From the IMG/VR virus record IMGVR_UViG_3300013132_000018, positions 62,001-126,000 of that record: DNA of 64,000 bases; one strand, written 5' to 3'. The position numbers and the translations under genes are program-made. This stretch comes from a virus. The notes below the pieces were generated by a model. The model was not told the DNA's origin, made no database searches, and saw only the letters and a program-made list of their open reading frames with translations. Shown here piece after piece: positions 50,360-59,088 of the stretch. The stretch's first letter is position 1; each line of letters begins with the position of its first letter.

Positions 50360-51310
50360 ATGAATCCCCAGACTCAAGATCCAGTGGAAAACATCCAGGA
50401 ACTGAACCAGAAACTTCTGGCGCAGATCGTGGAATCGCAGGACGGCGAGGTCAAGCAGGCGAGCGCGGCCGGATCGAACATGATCCGCCGCAAGATCCGC
50501 GAGGAAGGTTTCCTCCGCCGGATCATCCCCGAGCAGACCGCGACCAACGACATGCTCGACCGGGTGCTCGAACACGACCGGCCCGTCATCATCGAAGACA
50601 TGGAGCCGCTCTCCCGGGGCGCCCAGTCCATCCCGTTCGGGGCGAGTGCCTACGCTGAAGCCTACTACGGCAACAAGTTTGCCTGCGTCTTCAACGAGAT
50701 CACGACCCCCGAGTGGACGAAGGACATCAACGAGTTGCGGACCTACAAGATGGACCTCCGCCAGGTCATCACGGACAATTCCCTCAAGGACGTCCAGACC
50801 GAGGAGGACGGCAAGTTCATCGCCTCGGTGGACGACATCTGCGGGGCGAGCAACGGGGTCGGTGCAGCGGGGGTGCAGCAGCACTTCTCGTATAGTGGCG
50901 GGATCACGCGCGCGAACTACGTCAAGGCGCTGTCGGTCCTGGAAGACCAGTCCCTGAACAACGGGGTGTTCCTCTGCAATCGCAAGACTGCCAAGGAGTT
51001 CCTGAAGTTCAAGCGCGACGAAGTCGGCGGCGACCTGGCGGAGAAACTCTTCCAAGAGGGCCTCACCGCGCTGCAGACCTCGACGATCATGGGCGTGAAG
51101 CACATCTTCACGATCAAGCGCGACCTGGTCCCGGATGGCATCGTCTATCTTTTCACGGAGCCCGGCTATCTCGGCCGATTCTACTCCTTGCAAAGTTTGA
51201 CTCTGTTCGTGGAGAAGAAGAAGAACATCCTGCGCTTCTCGGCGCGGGAGACGATCTCGACCACCATCGCCAACCAGGCGGGTGTGGCCAAGATCAACTT
51301 CAACATCTAA
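50360..51310 (+). CDS. Major capsid protein
   Basis: 316 residues, with AAAGGA ribosome-binding sequence before the ATG. The N-terminal helical propeptide-like region ends EVKQASAAGSN (V31-K32-Q33-A34). Then come FLRRIIPEQTATNDMLDRVL, the DMEPLSRGAQSIPFG loop, KFACVFNEITTPEWTKDINEL, VFLCNRKTAKEFLKFKRDE, and ends with VPDGIVYLFTEPGYLGRFY and ETISTTIANQAGVAKINF: the helix-rich/P-domain layout of HK97-fold capsids of large phages. Followed by a strong terminator and preceded by decoration, scaffold and protease genes. Confidence 0.85.
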   Translation: MNPQTQDPVENIQELNQKLLAQIVESQDGEVKQASAAGSNMIRRKIREEGFLRRIIPEQTATNDMLDRVLEHDRPVIIEDMEPLSRGAQSIPFGASAYAEAYYGNKFACVFNEITTPEWTKDINELRTYKMDLRQVITDNSLKDVQTEEDGKFIASVDDICGASNGVGAAGVQQHFSYSGGITRANYVKALSVLEDQSLNNGVFLCNRKTAKEFLKFKRDEVGGDLAEKLFQEGLTALQTSTIMGVKHIFTIKRDLVPDGIVYLFTEPGYLGRFYSLQSLTLFVEKKKNILRFSARETISTTIANQAGVAKINFNI

Positions 51311-51330
51311 TCCACGTCGAAAGACTCACG

Positions 51331-51367
51331 AACCGGCGGCTGTTCACTCAGCCGCCGGTTTCTTTTG
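51331..51367 (+). terminator. Rho-independent terminator after the capsid gene
   Basis: AACCGGCGGCTG (51331-51342) pairs perfectly with 51349-51360 across a TTCACT loop, followed by TTCTTTT. A strong GC stem plus T-run 21 bases after the capsid stop. It would separate abundant capsid transcripts from the neck/tail genes. Confidence 0.85.
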
Positions 51368-51432
51368 GTGGAGGTCTGTCACTGGGAGCTTGTCTTTTCG
51401 CTGACGCACGCGCATCCTGTCGGCACGTCATC

Positions 51433-52140
51433 ATGACCACGATTCCCGTTCCCTACTCTCCCAGTTTCATCCGGGGCTTCACTGAGCGGTGCATGGCGCT
51501 GGGCCTGCCCGAGGAGGCGGCCTGCGAGCACTTCGCCAAGTTCGCCAACTGCCAGTTGCTCACCGACGGCGACATCGGCCAGGCGTTCGCGCAGACATTG
51601 AAAGCCAAATCCGCCACCGTCAGCACCCGCCACCTGACCCGGACACTCAACCCGGATGTGCTGGCTGCGGCGGTTTCGCTGCGCGTGTGGCATGGTGATG
51701 ATCCGCTGTCCGATGCCATGCGCAAGGCCGCCGGGGCGCCTGATCCCGACGCCCAGACCGAATGGGACAAGCGCGATCCGCGGATCGTCAAGATCGCCAC
51801 CACGCTTTCCGGCATGAGTGGGCAGTTCAATCAGATGCCGCTCAACCAGAAGCTCCTCATCGCCATGATGCTGGGCGGACTGGGTGGTGGCGCCTACCGG
51901 GCAGCCCAGCCTTCGGATGAAGACCAGGTGGCGGGGCGCGGGGTGACCAACCGGTTCGTCCGTGGCGCTGGTCGCGGTGCGGCCGTGGGTGCAGGCGCTG
52001 CGGCCGGCACCACGCTGGGGTCCGGACTGTCCGACTCCATTCACGCCAGCCCGGACTTCCGCATGCTGGCCGCTGCGCTGGGTGGCATCGGCGGCGGTGC
52101 CGTCGGCAACCGGCTGGTGGACGAAGGCCTGGGTCGCTGA
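51433..52140 (+). CDS. Glycine-zipper neck/head protein
   Basis: 235 residues. The N-terminal part is helical and soluble (FIRGFTERCMALGLPEEAAC). The C-terminus has glycine/alanine zippers (LNQKLLIAMMLGGLGGGAYR; RGAAVGAGAAAGTTLGSGLS; LGGIGGGAVGNRLV). Location after the capsid terminator and before connector-like genes suggests a neck or internal protein. Family unknown. Confidence 0.5.
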   Translation: MTTIPVPYSPSFIRGFTERCMALGLPEEAACEHFAKFANCQLLTDGDIGQAFAQTLKAKSATVSTRHLTRTLNPDVLAAAVSLRVWHGDDPLSDAMRKAAGAPDPDAQTEWDKRDPRIVKIATTLSGMSGQFNQMPLNQKLLIAMMLGGLGGGAYRAAQPSDEDQVAGRGVTNRFVRGAGRGAAVGAGAAAGTTLGSGLSDSIHASPDFRMLAAALGGIGGGAVGNRLVDEGLGR

Positions 52141-52146
52141 GCCGAC

Positions 52147-52593
52147 ATGCCTACCGAGATCCCATCCACCGACGACCGCGGAGGGGCCATCACCCCGGCC
52201 AAGGTGCGCATGTTCATGGCCGACCAGCAGGTGCGCCAGAACCTGCTCGACATGGACCTGCAGTTCACGGAGCAGGAGATCGGCAACGCCATGGAGTCGG
52301 CGGCCATGGATTTCAATGAGATGGATCCGCAGGTGGTGTTCGTGACCGCCAGCACCATGCCCTACGGCATGTGCTTCCTGTTCGGCATCGGTTACTACCT
52401 GCTGCTGGCCAAGCTGCAGGAGTGGATGCGCTCCGACCTGGCCTACCAGGCTGGCAACATGACCGTGTCACCGCAGAGCAGACGCATCGACCACTTCAAG
52501 GAAATGCTGAAGCTGTTCCGCGAGGAGTTCGCCAGCCGATCCAAGGCGCACAAGCTGCGCATCAACATACACTCTGCGTTTGCCGCACTGTGA
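52147..52593 (+). CDS. Head-tail connector-like protein
   Basis: 148 residues, 6 bases after the previous gene. Helical: KVRMFMADQQVRQNLLDMDL, QFTEQEIGNAMESAAMDFNE, YYLLLAKLQEWMRSDLAYQA, and IDHFKEMLKLFREEFASRSK. The length, helical make-up and position between capsid and sheath genes fit neck/head-completion (connector) proteins. Exact homologue not identified. Confidence 0.55.
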   Translation: MPTEIPSTDDRGGAITPAKVRMFMADQQVRQNLLDMDLQFTEQEIGNAMESAAMDFNEMDPQVVFVTASTMPYGMCFLFGIGYYLLLAKLQEWMRSDLAYQAGNMTVSPQSRRIDHFKEMLKLFREEFASRSKAHKLRINIHSAFAAL

Positions 52594-53360
52594 GCGCATT
52601 CCTCAAGATCAAGGTGGTGCCGGCCTACGGCAACAACGAGATTGCGGTGCTGTGGAAGACTGTGCCGGAACTGGCTGCCGCGCGCTTCTTCATCTACCGG
52701 TCGGATGATGGCGTGACGGGCTGGGTGCAGGTTGGCCAGGTGGACGGCGGCAGCTACTTCCTCGACCGGCTGGTTCCGCGCGGCAACCAGACCGACACCT
52801 ACTACAAGGTGGTGCTGCAGGCTCCGGGGGTGCGTGAGGATTCCGACATCGTGGCCACGTTCGGCGATGTGCCGCGCCGCGAGTTCGGCATGGCGGCGGT
52901 GATCCTGCGGGACGAGTTCACGATCCTGCGGCTCTGCCTGCCCATCAAGATCGCCCGGCTGCGTCACGGCGGGGCGCGCTGCCAGAAGTGCTCCGACAAG
53001 CAGACGGGGCAACGGCTGGCCACCACGCTCTGCGCACATTGCTTCGGCACTGGCTTTGCCGGCGGGTTCCATGCCCCGGTGGACAGCTTCATGCGCAAGC
53101 TCGACATCAGCCAGAAAGCCGTGGCGGCCAAGCCGGACGGGAACGGCACGCTGGACATGCAGGGCGTGAAGATGCGCACGCTGGCCCTGCCGCTGCTGGA
53201 GAAGGAGGACATGGTGGTGGAGCCGGATGCCGATCGTCGTCATCTCGTGGATGTCGTGGACGTGCATTACGTCAACGGTAGGTTTCCCGTCCTGCAGGAG
53301 GCCACGCTGACCTTGCTTCCCCGCACGGATGTGCGCTACAAGTTTCCATTGACGTCATGA
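52590..53360 (+). CDS. Neck-like protein with Ig-like domain and zinc ribbon
   Basis: The GTG at 52590 overlaps the previous stop (GTGA) and decides the start; an earlier ATG in this frame lies inside the connector-like gene. 256 residues. N-terminal fibronectin-like strands (VVPAYGNNEIAVLWKTVPEL; FFIYRSDDGVTGWVQVGQV) are followed by CQKCSDKQTGQRLATTLCAH (continuing CFGTGF), a CxxC...CxxC zinc ribbon. Such an arrangement is known in some large-phage neck proteins. Overlaps the next gene by 4 bases. Confidence 0.6.
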   Translation: MSAFLKIKVVPAYGNNEIAVLWKTVPELAAARFFIYRSDDGVTGWVQVGQVDGGSYFLDRLVPRGNQTDTYYKVVLQAPGVREDSDIVATFGDVPRREFGMAAVILRDEFTILRLCLPIKIARLRHGGARCQKCSDKQTGQRLATTLCAHCFGTGFAGGFHAPVDSFMRKLDISQKAVAAKPDGNGTLDMQGVKMRTLALPLLEKEDMVVEPDADRRHLVDVVDVHYVNGRFPVLQEATLTLLPRTDVRYKFPLTS

Positions 53361-54031
53361 GCGATGTGCTTGAATCGCCAGATTCGGTGATGCGCAACTT
53401 GGGCCGGCTGCCCAAGTCACCCACCAACCTGCGCAAGCTCTTCCTCCTGCTGACCAGGATGCACTACTCGGCACCGGAAAATTTCGGCGAGCTTGCTGAT
53501 CTGCTGAGAAACTACGTCTGGAAGGCCGAGGAACCTCGTGGTCTGGACATCATGTTGGACTTCCAGTTCGACCGCAGCCAGGCGCGCACGGTGCCGGCCA
53601 TTTACGTCGGCATGACAGATTTCATCTACAGCCGGCGGGTTATTGACAACCACAAGGAGTTCACCGAGGACCGGTCGGGCCGGATGCAGGTCAAGTCCGT
53701 GGGCACCACGGTCATCCTTCGCCACACTTCTGCCTCGGCCGACGAGGTGCTCAACCTGGCTGATCTGACCGCGCAGTTTTACCTGGGCGCCCAGGATCTG
53801 CTGCGCGAACAGGCCGGCTTCGCGCAGTTCGAGGTGCAGAACCTCCTGCAGCCGAAAATCTTCAACCGGTCACCCGAGCAGTCCTATCAGCAGTTCGAGG
53901 CGGATGTCATCCTGGGGCTGCAGTTCGACGCGGTCTGGTGGACCTTCACCGAGAGCCACCGGATCAAGCAGATCACCTTCAAGCAAAGTCTTGCGGAATT
54001 CGCCAGCCCCGCTAAAGTGTCCGAAAAGTAA
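53357..54031 (+). CDS. Neck/tail-terminator-like protein
   Basis: 224 residues starting within the previous stop. N-terminal helix (LRKLFLLLTRMHYSAPENFG) then beta strands with LDIMLDFQFDRSQARTVPAI, VKSVGTTVILRHTSASADEV, and LTAQFYLGAQDLLREQAGF. Its position just before the sheath and its length fit a tail terminator or neck protein. Not assigned to a family. Confidence 0.5.
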   Translation: MSDVLESPDSVMRNLGRLPKSPTNLRKLFLLLTRMHYSAPENFGELADLLRNYVWKAEEPRGLDIMLDFQFDRSQARTVPAIYVGMTDFIYSRRVIDNHKEFTEDRSGRMQVKSVGTTVILRHTSASADEVLNLADLTAQFYLGAQDLLREQAGFAQFEVQNLLQPKIFNRSPEQSYQQFEADVILGLQFDAVWWTFTESHRIKQITFKQSLAEFASPAKVSEK

Positions 54032-54043
54032 TCTCGTCCCGCC

Positions 54044-57000
54044 ATGATCACTTCATACTCGAAGCCGCAGTTGACCGTTCGCCAGTTGCTCGACGTGGTG
54101 CTGCCCGTCACGCCCTCAGTGCGACACGCCTGCGTGCTCGGGCCGCAGTTCGACCTTCGCCGGGTGACCAACGCGGACGAGCGCGCCGCCATGAAGGGTG
54201 TGCTGTTCGCCGAGAACACCGACCCGGATCCCGCCGCGCGGCAGTTGGTCGCCTACGAGAACCTCCGCCCCGGCCCCATCGTGGACCGTGCGTTCACCAA
54301 GCTCTACGCCGAAAACCTGGAGGGTCAGCTTTGGCAGGCCAGTTCTCCGGCCGTCAACGACCAGGTGAGCCAGGCGAAGTATGAGTTCCTCATCACCTCG
54401 CTGGCCACGCCCAACCAGGTGCGGGTCGTCCGGCGCGGAGCGCGCATCGTGGTCTTCTACGACGCCTACAGCGGCCAGATCAACGGTGCGGCAGTCATCT
54501 TCTCTGGCAGCGGTTATCCGCTGGCCAGCACGGTGGACGTGCCTGTGGCGGGCGGTTCTGGTTCAGGCGGCGTGCTGCGGCTCACCACCGACGCCAACGG
54601 CGCGGTGATCCTGGCCGTGGTGATTTCGCCAGGTGCCGGCTACACCGCCAACATCGTTTTCGACGCTCCGGTGGCGACCGGCGCCAACGTCGGCGTGGAT
54701 GACGCCACCCTGATCCCCGAGCTTCGCGGCCGACAGATCAAAGCCGGCGACGTGGTCTATACCACTTTCGGCGATGCCACGGTGCGTCGCACGGTGCGCC
54801 GGGTGGACAAGGAGAACACGGTGGCCAAGGCGGGTTCCGCCGCCGGCAGCGATGATGGCAAGATGGTGGCGTCGCCGCTCAACCCGATCCAGAGCGAAGC
54901 GGCCAGCTTCAACAACCCGTCGGCCCCGCCCAACTGGGACGTCCTGCTCAGCCACAACTCGGTCCTCAAGGCGACCATCAGCAATGCCGGCAGCGGCTAC
55001 ACCACGGCTCCGAACGTGGCGCTCTCGGCCCCGCCCAGCATCGGCGGCGCGCTCCTCTGGGCCAATGCCCAGGCGCTGGCCTCGGCCACTGTCGTGGACG
55101 GCAAAGTGACCGCCATCTCCATCGACCATCCTGGCGCGGGCTATGTGGACGGTGGCGTGGTGACGCTGGTCATCAGCAATGCTGGCAGCGGATACCAGGC
55201 GGTGCCGACCATCACCCTCGCGGCACCTCCTTCGGGCGGTATCCAGGCCAAGGCCGAGGCGATCGTCTCCGGCGGCCAGGTGACCGGCTACCGCATCATT
55301 GAACCCGGCCAGGGCTACACCAGCGCGCCGGCGGTCTCATTCTCGGGCGGCACGCCCACTGCGGCGGCCGTGGCCACCTCCACCATCGCGTCGGCTCCCA
55401 CCATCACCTTCTCTGGCGGCGGTGGCAGCAATGCGGCGGCCACCGTGGTTCTGCGCTCGCTGGCCTCCGACTGGAACGGTCTCAAGGAAGGCGCGATCTA
55501 CGCGGGCCAGTATGGCGAGCGTTACGCCATCACCGTCGTCAAGGGCGGGTCGGATGACCAGGTGCCCCGGGTGCGTGTTCGCAGCCAGTCCGGCGGCTTC
55601 CTCGCCGACAACGTCGTGGTGCGCCGGCTCGGTAACGCCTACGTGCTCAACCACGCCGTCTTTGGCGGACTGGTGCCTGAGCTTCGCTACATCGGTCTGG
55701 CCAGCACGGTTCCCCCGCTCAACCTGGGTGACCAGTTCAGCTTCGTGGTGTTCGGCAAATACAAGCCGCTCGACCTCATCGCTGGCGGTTCGGTTGCGTC
55801 CTACAATGTTCTCAGCGGCGGCACGGGTTACACGACTGGCAACACCACTATCGAGATCAGCACGCCCCCTTCGGGTGGTGTGCAGGCCACAGCCACTGCC
55901 CAGATTTCTGGCGGTGAGTTGACGGGCTGCGTAATCGACAATCCCGGGTCCGGTTACGTTTATCCGCCGGTGGTCAAGGTCAAGTCAACCCAGGTGAGCG
56001 GGACTGCCTCGGCTTCGTCCGAGGTGACCGGTTCGGAAGCGGCCAAGGCGTTCGACGGCGATCTGAACACCCTATGGTCTTCAACGGCCGATCCTTCCTC
56101 GGTCAGCGGCGGCGAGTGGGTCAAATGGGTGTTCGGCAGCGGCAAACAAATCACCGGTTACGCCATCGCGTTCCCGGTCAACAACCGGCCGCTGAACTTC
56201 GTCCTGGAAGGTTCCAACAACGGCACGACCTGGGACGTGCTCGACATGGTCAGCGGAAACACCAGCATGGCCACGGCCATCTCCCGCCAGTTCAGCAACC
56301 AGACCAGCTACACGCAGCTTCGGGTGCGCGCGACGGCGATGAACAGCGAGGGGCTCGGCGTGGCGGTGCCGTTCAAGATCCGCTCCTTCGACCTCAGCAC
56401 CGCCAACGGCGACGCGCTCCAGGTTGGCTACGGCGCCATCGTCACCGCCAACCTCGCCACGCCGGCGGCCAGCCGCAGCATCACGCTGGTGGCTTCGGGC
56501 CTCTACCGCGGCACGGCGGACACCCGCTACCAGGTGACGGTCGTCTCCTCCGGTAACAACGCGGTGCCCACACCCTACAACGGGGCGGTGGTGCGCATCA
56601 CCGACTCGGCGGGCATTGATGCCCTGCAGGAGATCGCGGTCACCCAGGGGGTCGAGTATCCGCTCGGCACGCTGGGTCTGCGCTTCATCTTCCCAGCCCG
56701 GGATGCGAGCGTGCACACCCATCAGGTTGGCCTCCGCAAGGGTGACGTGTTCTACGTGCACGCCACTTCACAGAAAGCCAACGGCGCGGCCAGCATTCTG
56801 GTGCTCAACGGCCAGGCGGCGGACACGATGGAGTGGTCCGACTTCGACCTGCCCATCAACAAGCTCAACATCGACGGCCGGGCGCTCTTCACCGGGGAAC
56901 TGGTGGCCAAGCGCAACTCGGCGCCGCTGCTGGCCTACGAGGCGGGCACGGAGTCGGTGGGCGGCATTCTGGTGCGCGACACCCTCAAGCTCAAGTTCAC

Positions 57001-58423
57001 CGACCGCGATGCCGACTACCAGTGGGTGCCGGCCAAGGCATCGCTGGCGGGACGGCTCTTCGCGCATTACCGCGCGCTCGTGCCGGCGACCAGCGCCGAC
57101 ACGTTCAAGCTCTACGGCTCGGAGGCTGACCTCATCACGACCTTCGGCAAGAACGACGCCGACAATCCGGTCTGCCACGGTGCGGTCATCGCGTTCCGCG
57201 CGGCGCAGACGAAGCCCGTCTATGTGGGCCGGCTGGCCAGCGACGACCGCGCCGGCTACACGGCCATGCTCCGCAAGGCCGAGCGCGTGCGCGGCATCTA
57301 TGCCGTGGCGCTCATGACGTCCGACTACACGATCCAGCAGGATCTCCGGACGCACTGCAACAAGGTGTCCACCGAGAAGGGCAAGCTCTGGCGCCGTGGC
57401 TACATTGGCACCGCCAATCCCGGTTCCTACCCGCTGCTCGCGCTGCAGGCGGATGGTGCCCTCTACGAGGCGGTCATCCTGGCCAATGGCTCTGGCAACG
57501 TCCGGGTGGTTTCGCCGGACGCGAAGTTCCTGACGTTGGGCGTGAAGCCGGGCGATCAGTTCCGCACCAACTACCGGGCGAACGAGTGGAACGACACGGT
57601 GTTCGACAGCTACGTGGTGGCCAACGTCCTCGAAGAGGATGAGCTTCTGCTGGAGACAGGTCCGGGCGCCGCGGTCAATCCGGCGGTGAAGTTTGAACTC
57701 TGGCGGCCGGACAACGGCCTTTCCCAGGCCGAGTTCATTGGCGGCCGGTCGGAGCAGTTCCTCGACCGCCGCGTCAACAACCTGTGGGTGGACAGCCCGC
57801 TCCGTCGCAATGTCGCCGGCAGCCTGCTCTCCCAGCCGCTCTGCTTCCTTGCTGCCGAGGCAGCGGGTCTCCGCTCGGTGCTCCTGCCGCAGCAGGGGCT
57901 GACCCGCGTGCAGTTCGAGCACTCGGTCACGGCCGCCCCGCTGATGTTCTCCAAATACTCCGACGAGGAACTGGATGTGGCCGCCAGCCGCGGCACGTTC
58001 ATCGTCACGCAGGAGTTGGAGGACGGGCCGGTGTTCGTCCGTCACCAGCTTACGACGGATTCCAACCGCGGCATCCTCTACTACGAGGACTCTGTGGGTG
58101 CGAACCTCGACGACATGTCCTACAAGGTCGTGGACATCCTGGACCGCTACGTCGGCCGCCGCAACGCGGTGCAGGCCGTGGTCGAGGAGATCATGACCGA
58201 CATGCGCAACCTGTTGGATTCGTCCAAGGACACCCCGTCGGCGGTGCCGGATGCGGGTCCGCAGATCGTGGACTACGCCAACCTCAAGGTCGCCATCGAC
58301 CCTGTGCTCAAGGACACCATCAACGTGTCCGTGGACATCGACTTCCCGCTCCCGCTCAACCATCTGCGGGTCACCCTGCGCGCCGCGCGCTCGCTGGGAG
58401 CGGAGAACACTGCAGCCGTCTGA
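54044..58423 (+). CDS. Giant tail sheath protein with discoidin-like insertion
   Basis: 1459 residues, about twice a usual sheath. The C-terminal half holds the sheath core: VLVKDTLKLKFTDRD-like strand, GRLFAHYRALVPATSADTFK, CHGAVIAFRAAQTKPVYVGR, then the conserved end EEIMTDMRNLLDSSKD and FPLPLNHLRVTLRA. The N-terminal half carries eight GxGYxxxP/V units (residues about 150-640; for example ISNAGSGYTTAPNVALSAPP, EPGQGYTSAPAVSFSGG), and residues about 650-785 are an F5/8 type C (discoidin) domain: SASSEVTGSEAAKAFDGDLN, TLWSS, WVKWVFGSGKQITGYAIAF, FVLEGSNNGTTWDVLD. The insertions probably project from the tail and may bind glycans. Confidence 0.85.
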   Translation: MITSYSKPQLTVRQLLDVVLPVTPSVRHACVLGPQFDLRRVTNADERAAMKGVLFAENTDPDPAARQLVAYENLRPGPIVDRAFTKLYAENLEGQLWQASSPAVNDQVSQAKYEFLITSLATPNQVRVVRRGARIVVFYDAYSGQINGAAVIFSGSGYPLASTVDVPVAGGSGSGGVLRLTTDANGAVILAVVISPGAGYTANIVFDAPVATGANVGVDDATLIPELRGRQIKAGDVVYTTFGDATVRRTVRRVDKENTVAKAGSAAGSDDGKMVASPLNPIQSEAASFNNPSAPPNWDVLLSHNSVLKATISNAGSGYTTAPNVALSAPPSIGGALLWANAQALASATVVDGKVTAISIDHPGAGYVDGGVVTLVISNAGSGYQAVPTITLAAPPSGGIQAKAEAIVSGGQVTGYRIIEPGQGYTSAPAVSFSGGTPTAAAVATSTIASAPTITFSGGGGSNAAATVVLRSLASDWNGLKEGAIYAGQYGERYAITVVKGGSDDQVPRVRVRSQSGGFLADNVVVRRLGNAYVLNHAVFGGLVPELRYIGLASTVPPLNLGDQFSFVVFGKYKPLDLIAGGSVASYNVLSGGTGYTTGNTTIEISTPPSGGVQATATAQISGGELTGCVIDNPGSGYVYPPVVKVKSTQVSGTASASSEVTGSEAAKAFDGDLNTLWSSTADPSSVSGGEWVKWVFGSGKQITGYAIAFPVNNRPLNFVLEGSNNGTTWDVLDMVSGNTSMATAISRQFSNQTSYTQLRVRATAMNSEGLGVAVPFKIRSFDLSTANGDALQVGYGAIVTANLATPAASRSITLVASGLYRGTADTRYQVTVVSSGNNAVPTPYNGAVVRITDSAGIDALQEIAVTQGVEYPLGTLGLRFIFPARDASVHTHQVGLRKGDVFYVHATSQKANGAASILVLNGQAADTMEWSDFDLPINKLNIDGRALFTGELVAKRNSAPLLAYEAGTESVGGILVRDTLKLKFTDRDADYQWVPAKASLAGRLFAHYRALVPATSADTFKLYGSEADLITTFGKNDADNPVCHGAVIAFRAAQTKPVYVGRLASDDRAGYTAMLRKAERVRGIYAVALMTSDYTIQQDLRTHCNKVSTEKGKLWRRGYIGTANPGSYPLLALQADGALYEAVILANGSGNVRVVSPDAKFLTLGVKPGDQFRTNYRANEWNDTVFDSYVVANVLEEDELLLETGPGAAVNPAVKFELWRPDNGLSQAEFIGGRSEQFLDRRVNNLWVDSPLRRNVAGSLLSQPLCFLAAEAAGLRSVLLPQQGLTRVQFEHSVTAAPLMFSKYSDEELDVAASRGTFIVTQELEDGPVFVRHQLTTDSNRGILYYEDSVGANLDDMSYKVVDILDRYVGRRNAVQAVVEEIMTDMRNLLDSSKDTPSAVPDAGPQIVDYANLKVAIDPVLKDTINVSVDIDFPLPLNHLRVTLRAARSLGAENTAAV

Positions 58424-58447
58424 ACAGCAACCTGAACTCACTGAACT

Positions 58448-58951
58448 ATGCCTGGCGATCTTGACTTCTTCGGCTACCAGCGGGAACTGGTCGGCCAGAA
58501 CCACCTCATCTCCTCCGACTACACCTCGATCTTCATCCCGGCGCCCAACGGCAACGGGCGGCTGGGTCTGGTGCAGGGATCGCAGCTTACCTACGGCCAC
58601 CGGGTCATGCCGCGGTTCGAGGGTGGCAGTTCCGAGCTTTACTGGGTGACGGGCCAGCCCAGCGGCGCGCTTCAGGTGGGCCGCCTCGTCGGCAACAACG
58701 GCGTGCTGGCCAGCCTGCGACCCGAGTCCAATCCCGGCAGCATCCGCAAGGCGGTGCTCAGTTCCGTGGAGTTCAAGGTCGGCCGTGCATCGCCCTTTGG
58801 CGCCACCACCAGCCAGGATGTGATCGTCCTGCGCGGGTGCGTCATGGAGAACGTCTCGTGGAATTTCAACGTCGACGGGCTGGACGTGGCCGAGAGCTTC
58901 AACATCCAGGCGGCGCTGGTGAAGAAGGCTTCCGGCGGTTTCGCCTCGTAA
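58448..58951 (+). CDS. Tail tube protein
   Basis: 167 residues, immediately after the sheath gene, as in most myoviruses. Starts MPGDLDFFGYQRELVGQNHL. Middle strands (RLGLVQGSQLTYGHRVMPRF; KAVLSSVEFKVGRASPFGAT) and C-terminal VMENVSWNFNVDGLDVAESF give the beta-barrel tube pattern. A terminator follows. Confidence 0.75.
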   Translation: MPGDLDFFGYQRELVGQNHLISSDYTSIFIPAPNGNGRLGLVQGSQLTYGHRVMPRFEGGSSELYWVTGQPSGALQVGRLVGNNGVLASLRPESNPGSIRKAVLSSVEFKVGRASPFGATTSQDVIVLRGCVMENVSWNFNVDGLDVAESFNIQAALVKKASGGFAS

Positions 58952-59001
58952 CCGGCAGACTTTCGGTGTAGAGGTTGTCTGTGGTTGGTTCCTTGTGTTC
59001 G

Positions 59002-59039
59002 GGCCGCCCAGGGGTGCATGACCTGGGCGGCCTTTCCAT
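59002..59039 (+). terminator. Rho-independent terminator after the tail tube
   Basis: GGCCGCCCAGG (59002-59012) pairs perfectly with 59022-59032 over a 9-base loop, followed by TTTCCATTTC. It separates sheath/tube genes from the baseplate genes. The 50 bases between it and the next ATG hold nothing recognisable. Confidence 0.85.
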
Positions 59040-59088
59040 TTCGACAGCTTGACGCCAGGCTGCCAGACACGTTGACTTGAACCCGCAC

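Noticed and set aside
56768-58600. 610-codon minus-strand frame opposite the tail sheath
   Set aside because: The sheath on the plus strand has clear conserved motifs; the reverse product is Val/Arg/His-rich with no motif, and lies across two real genes.
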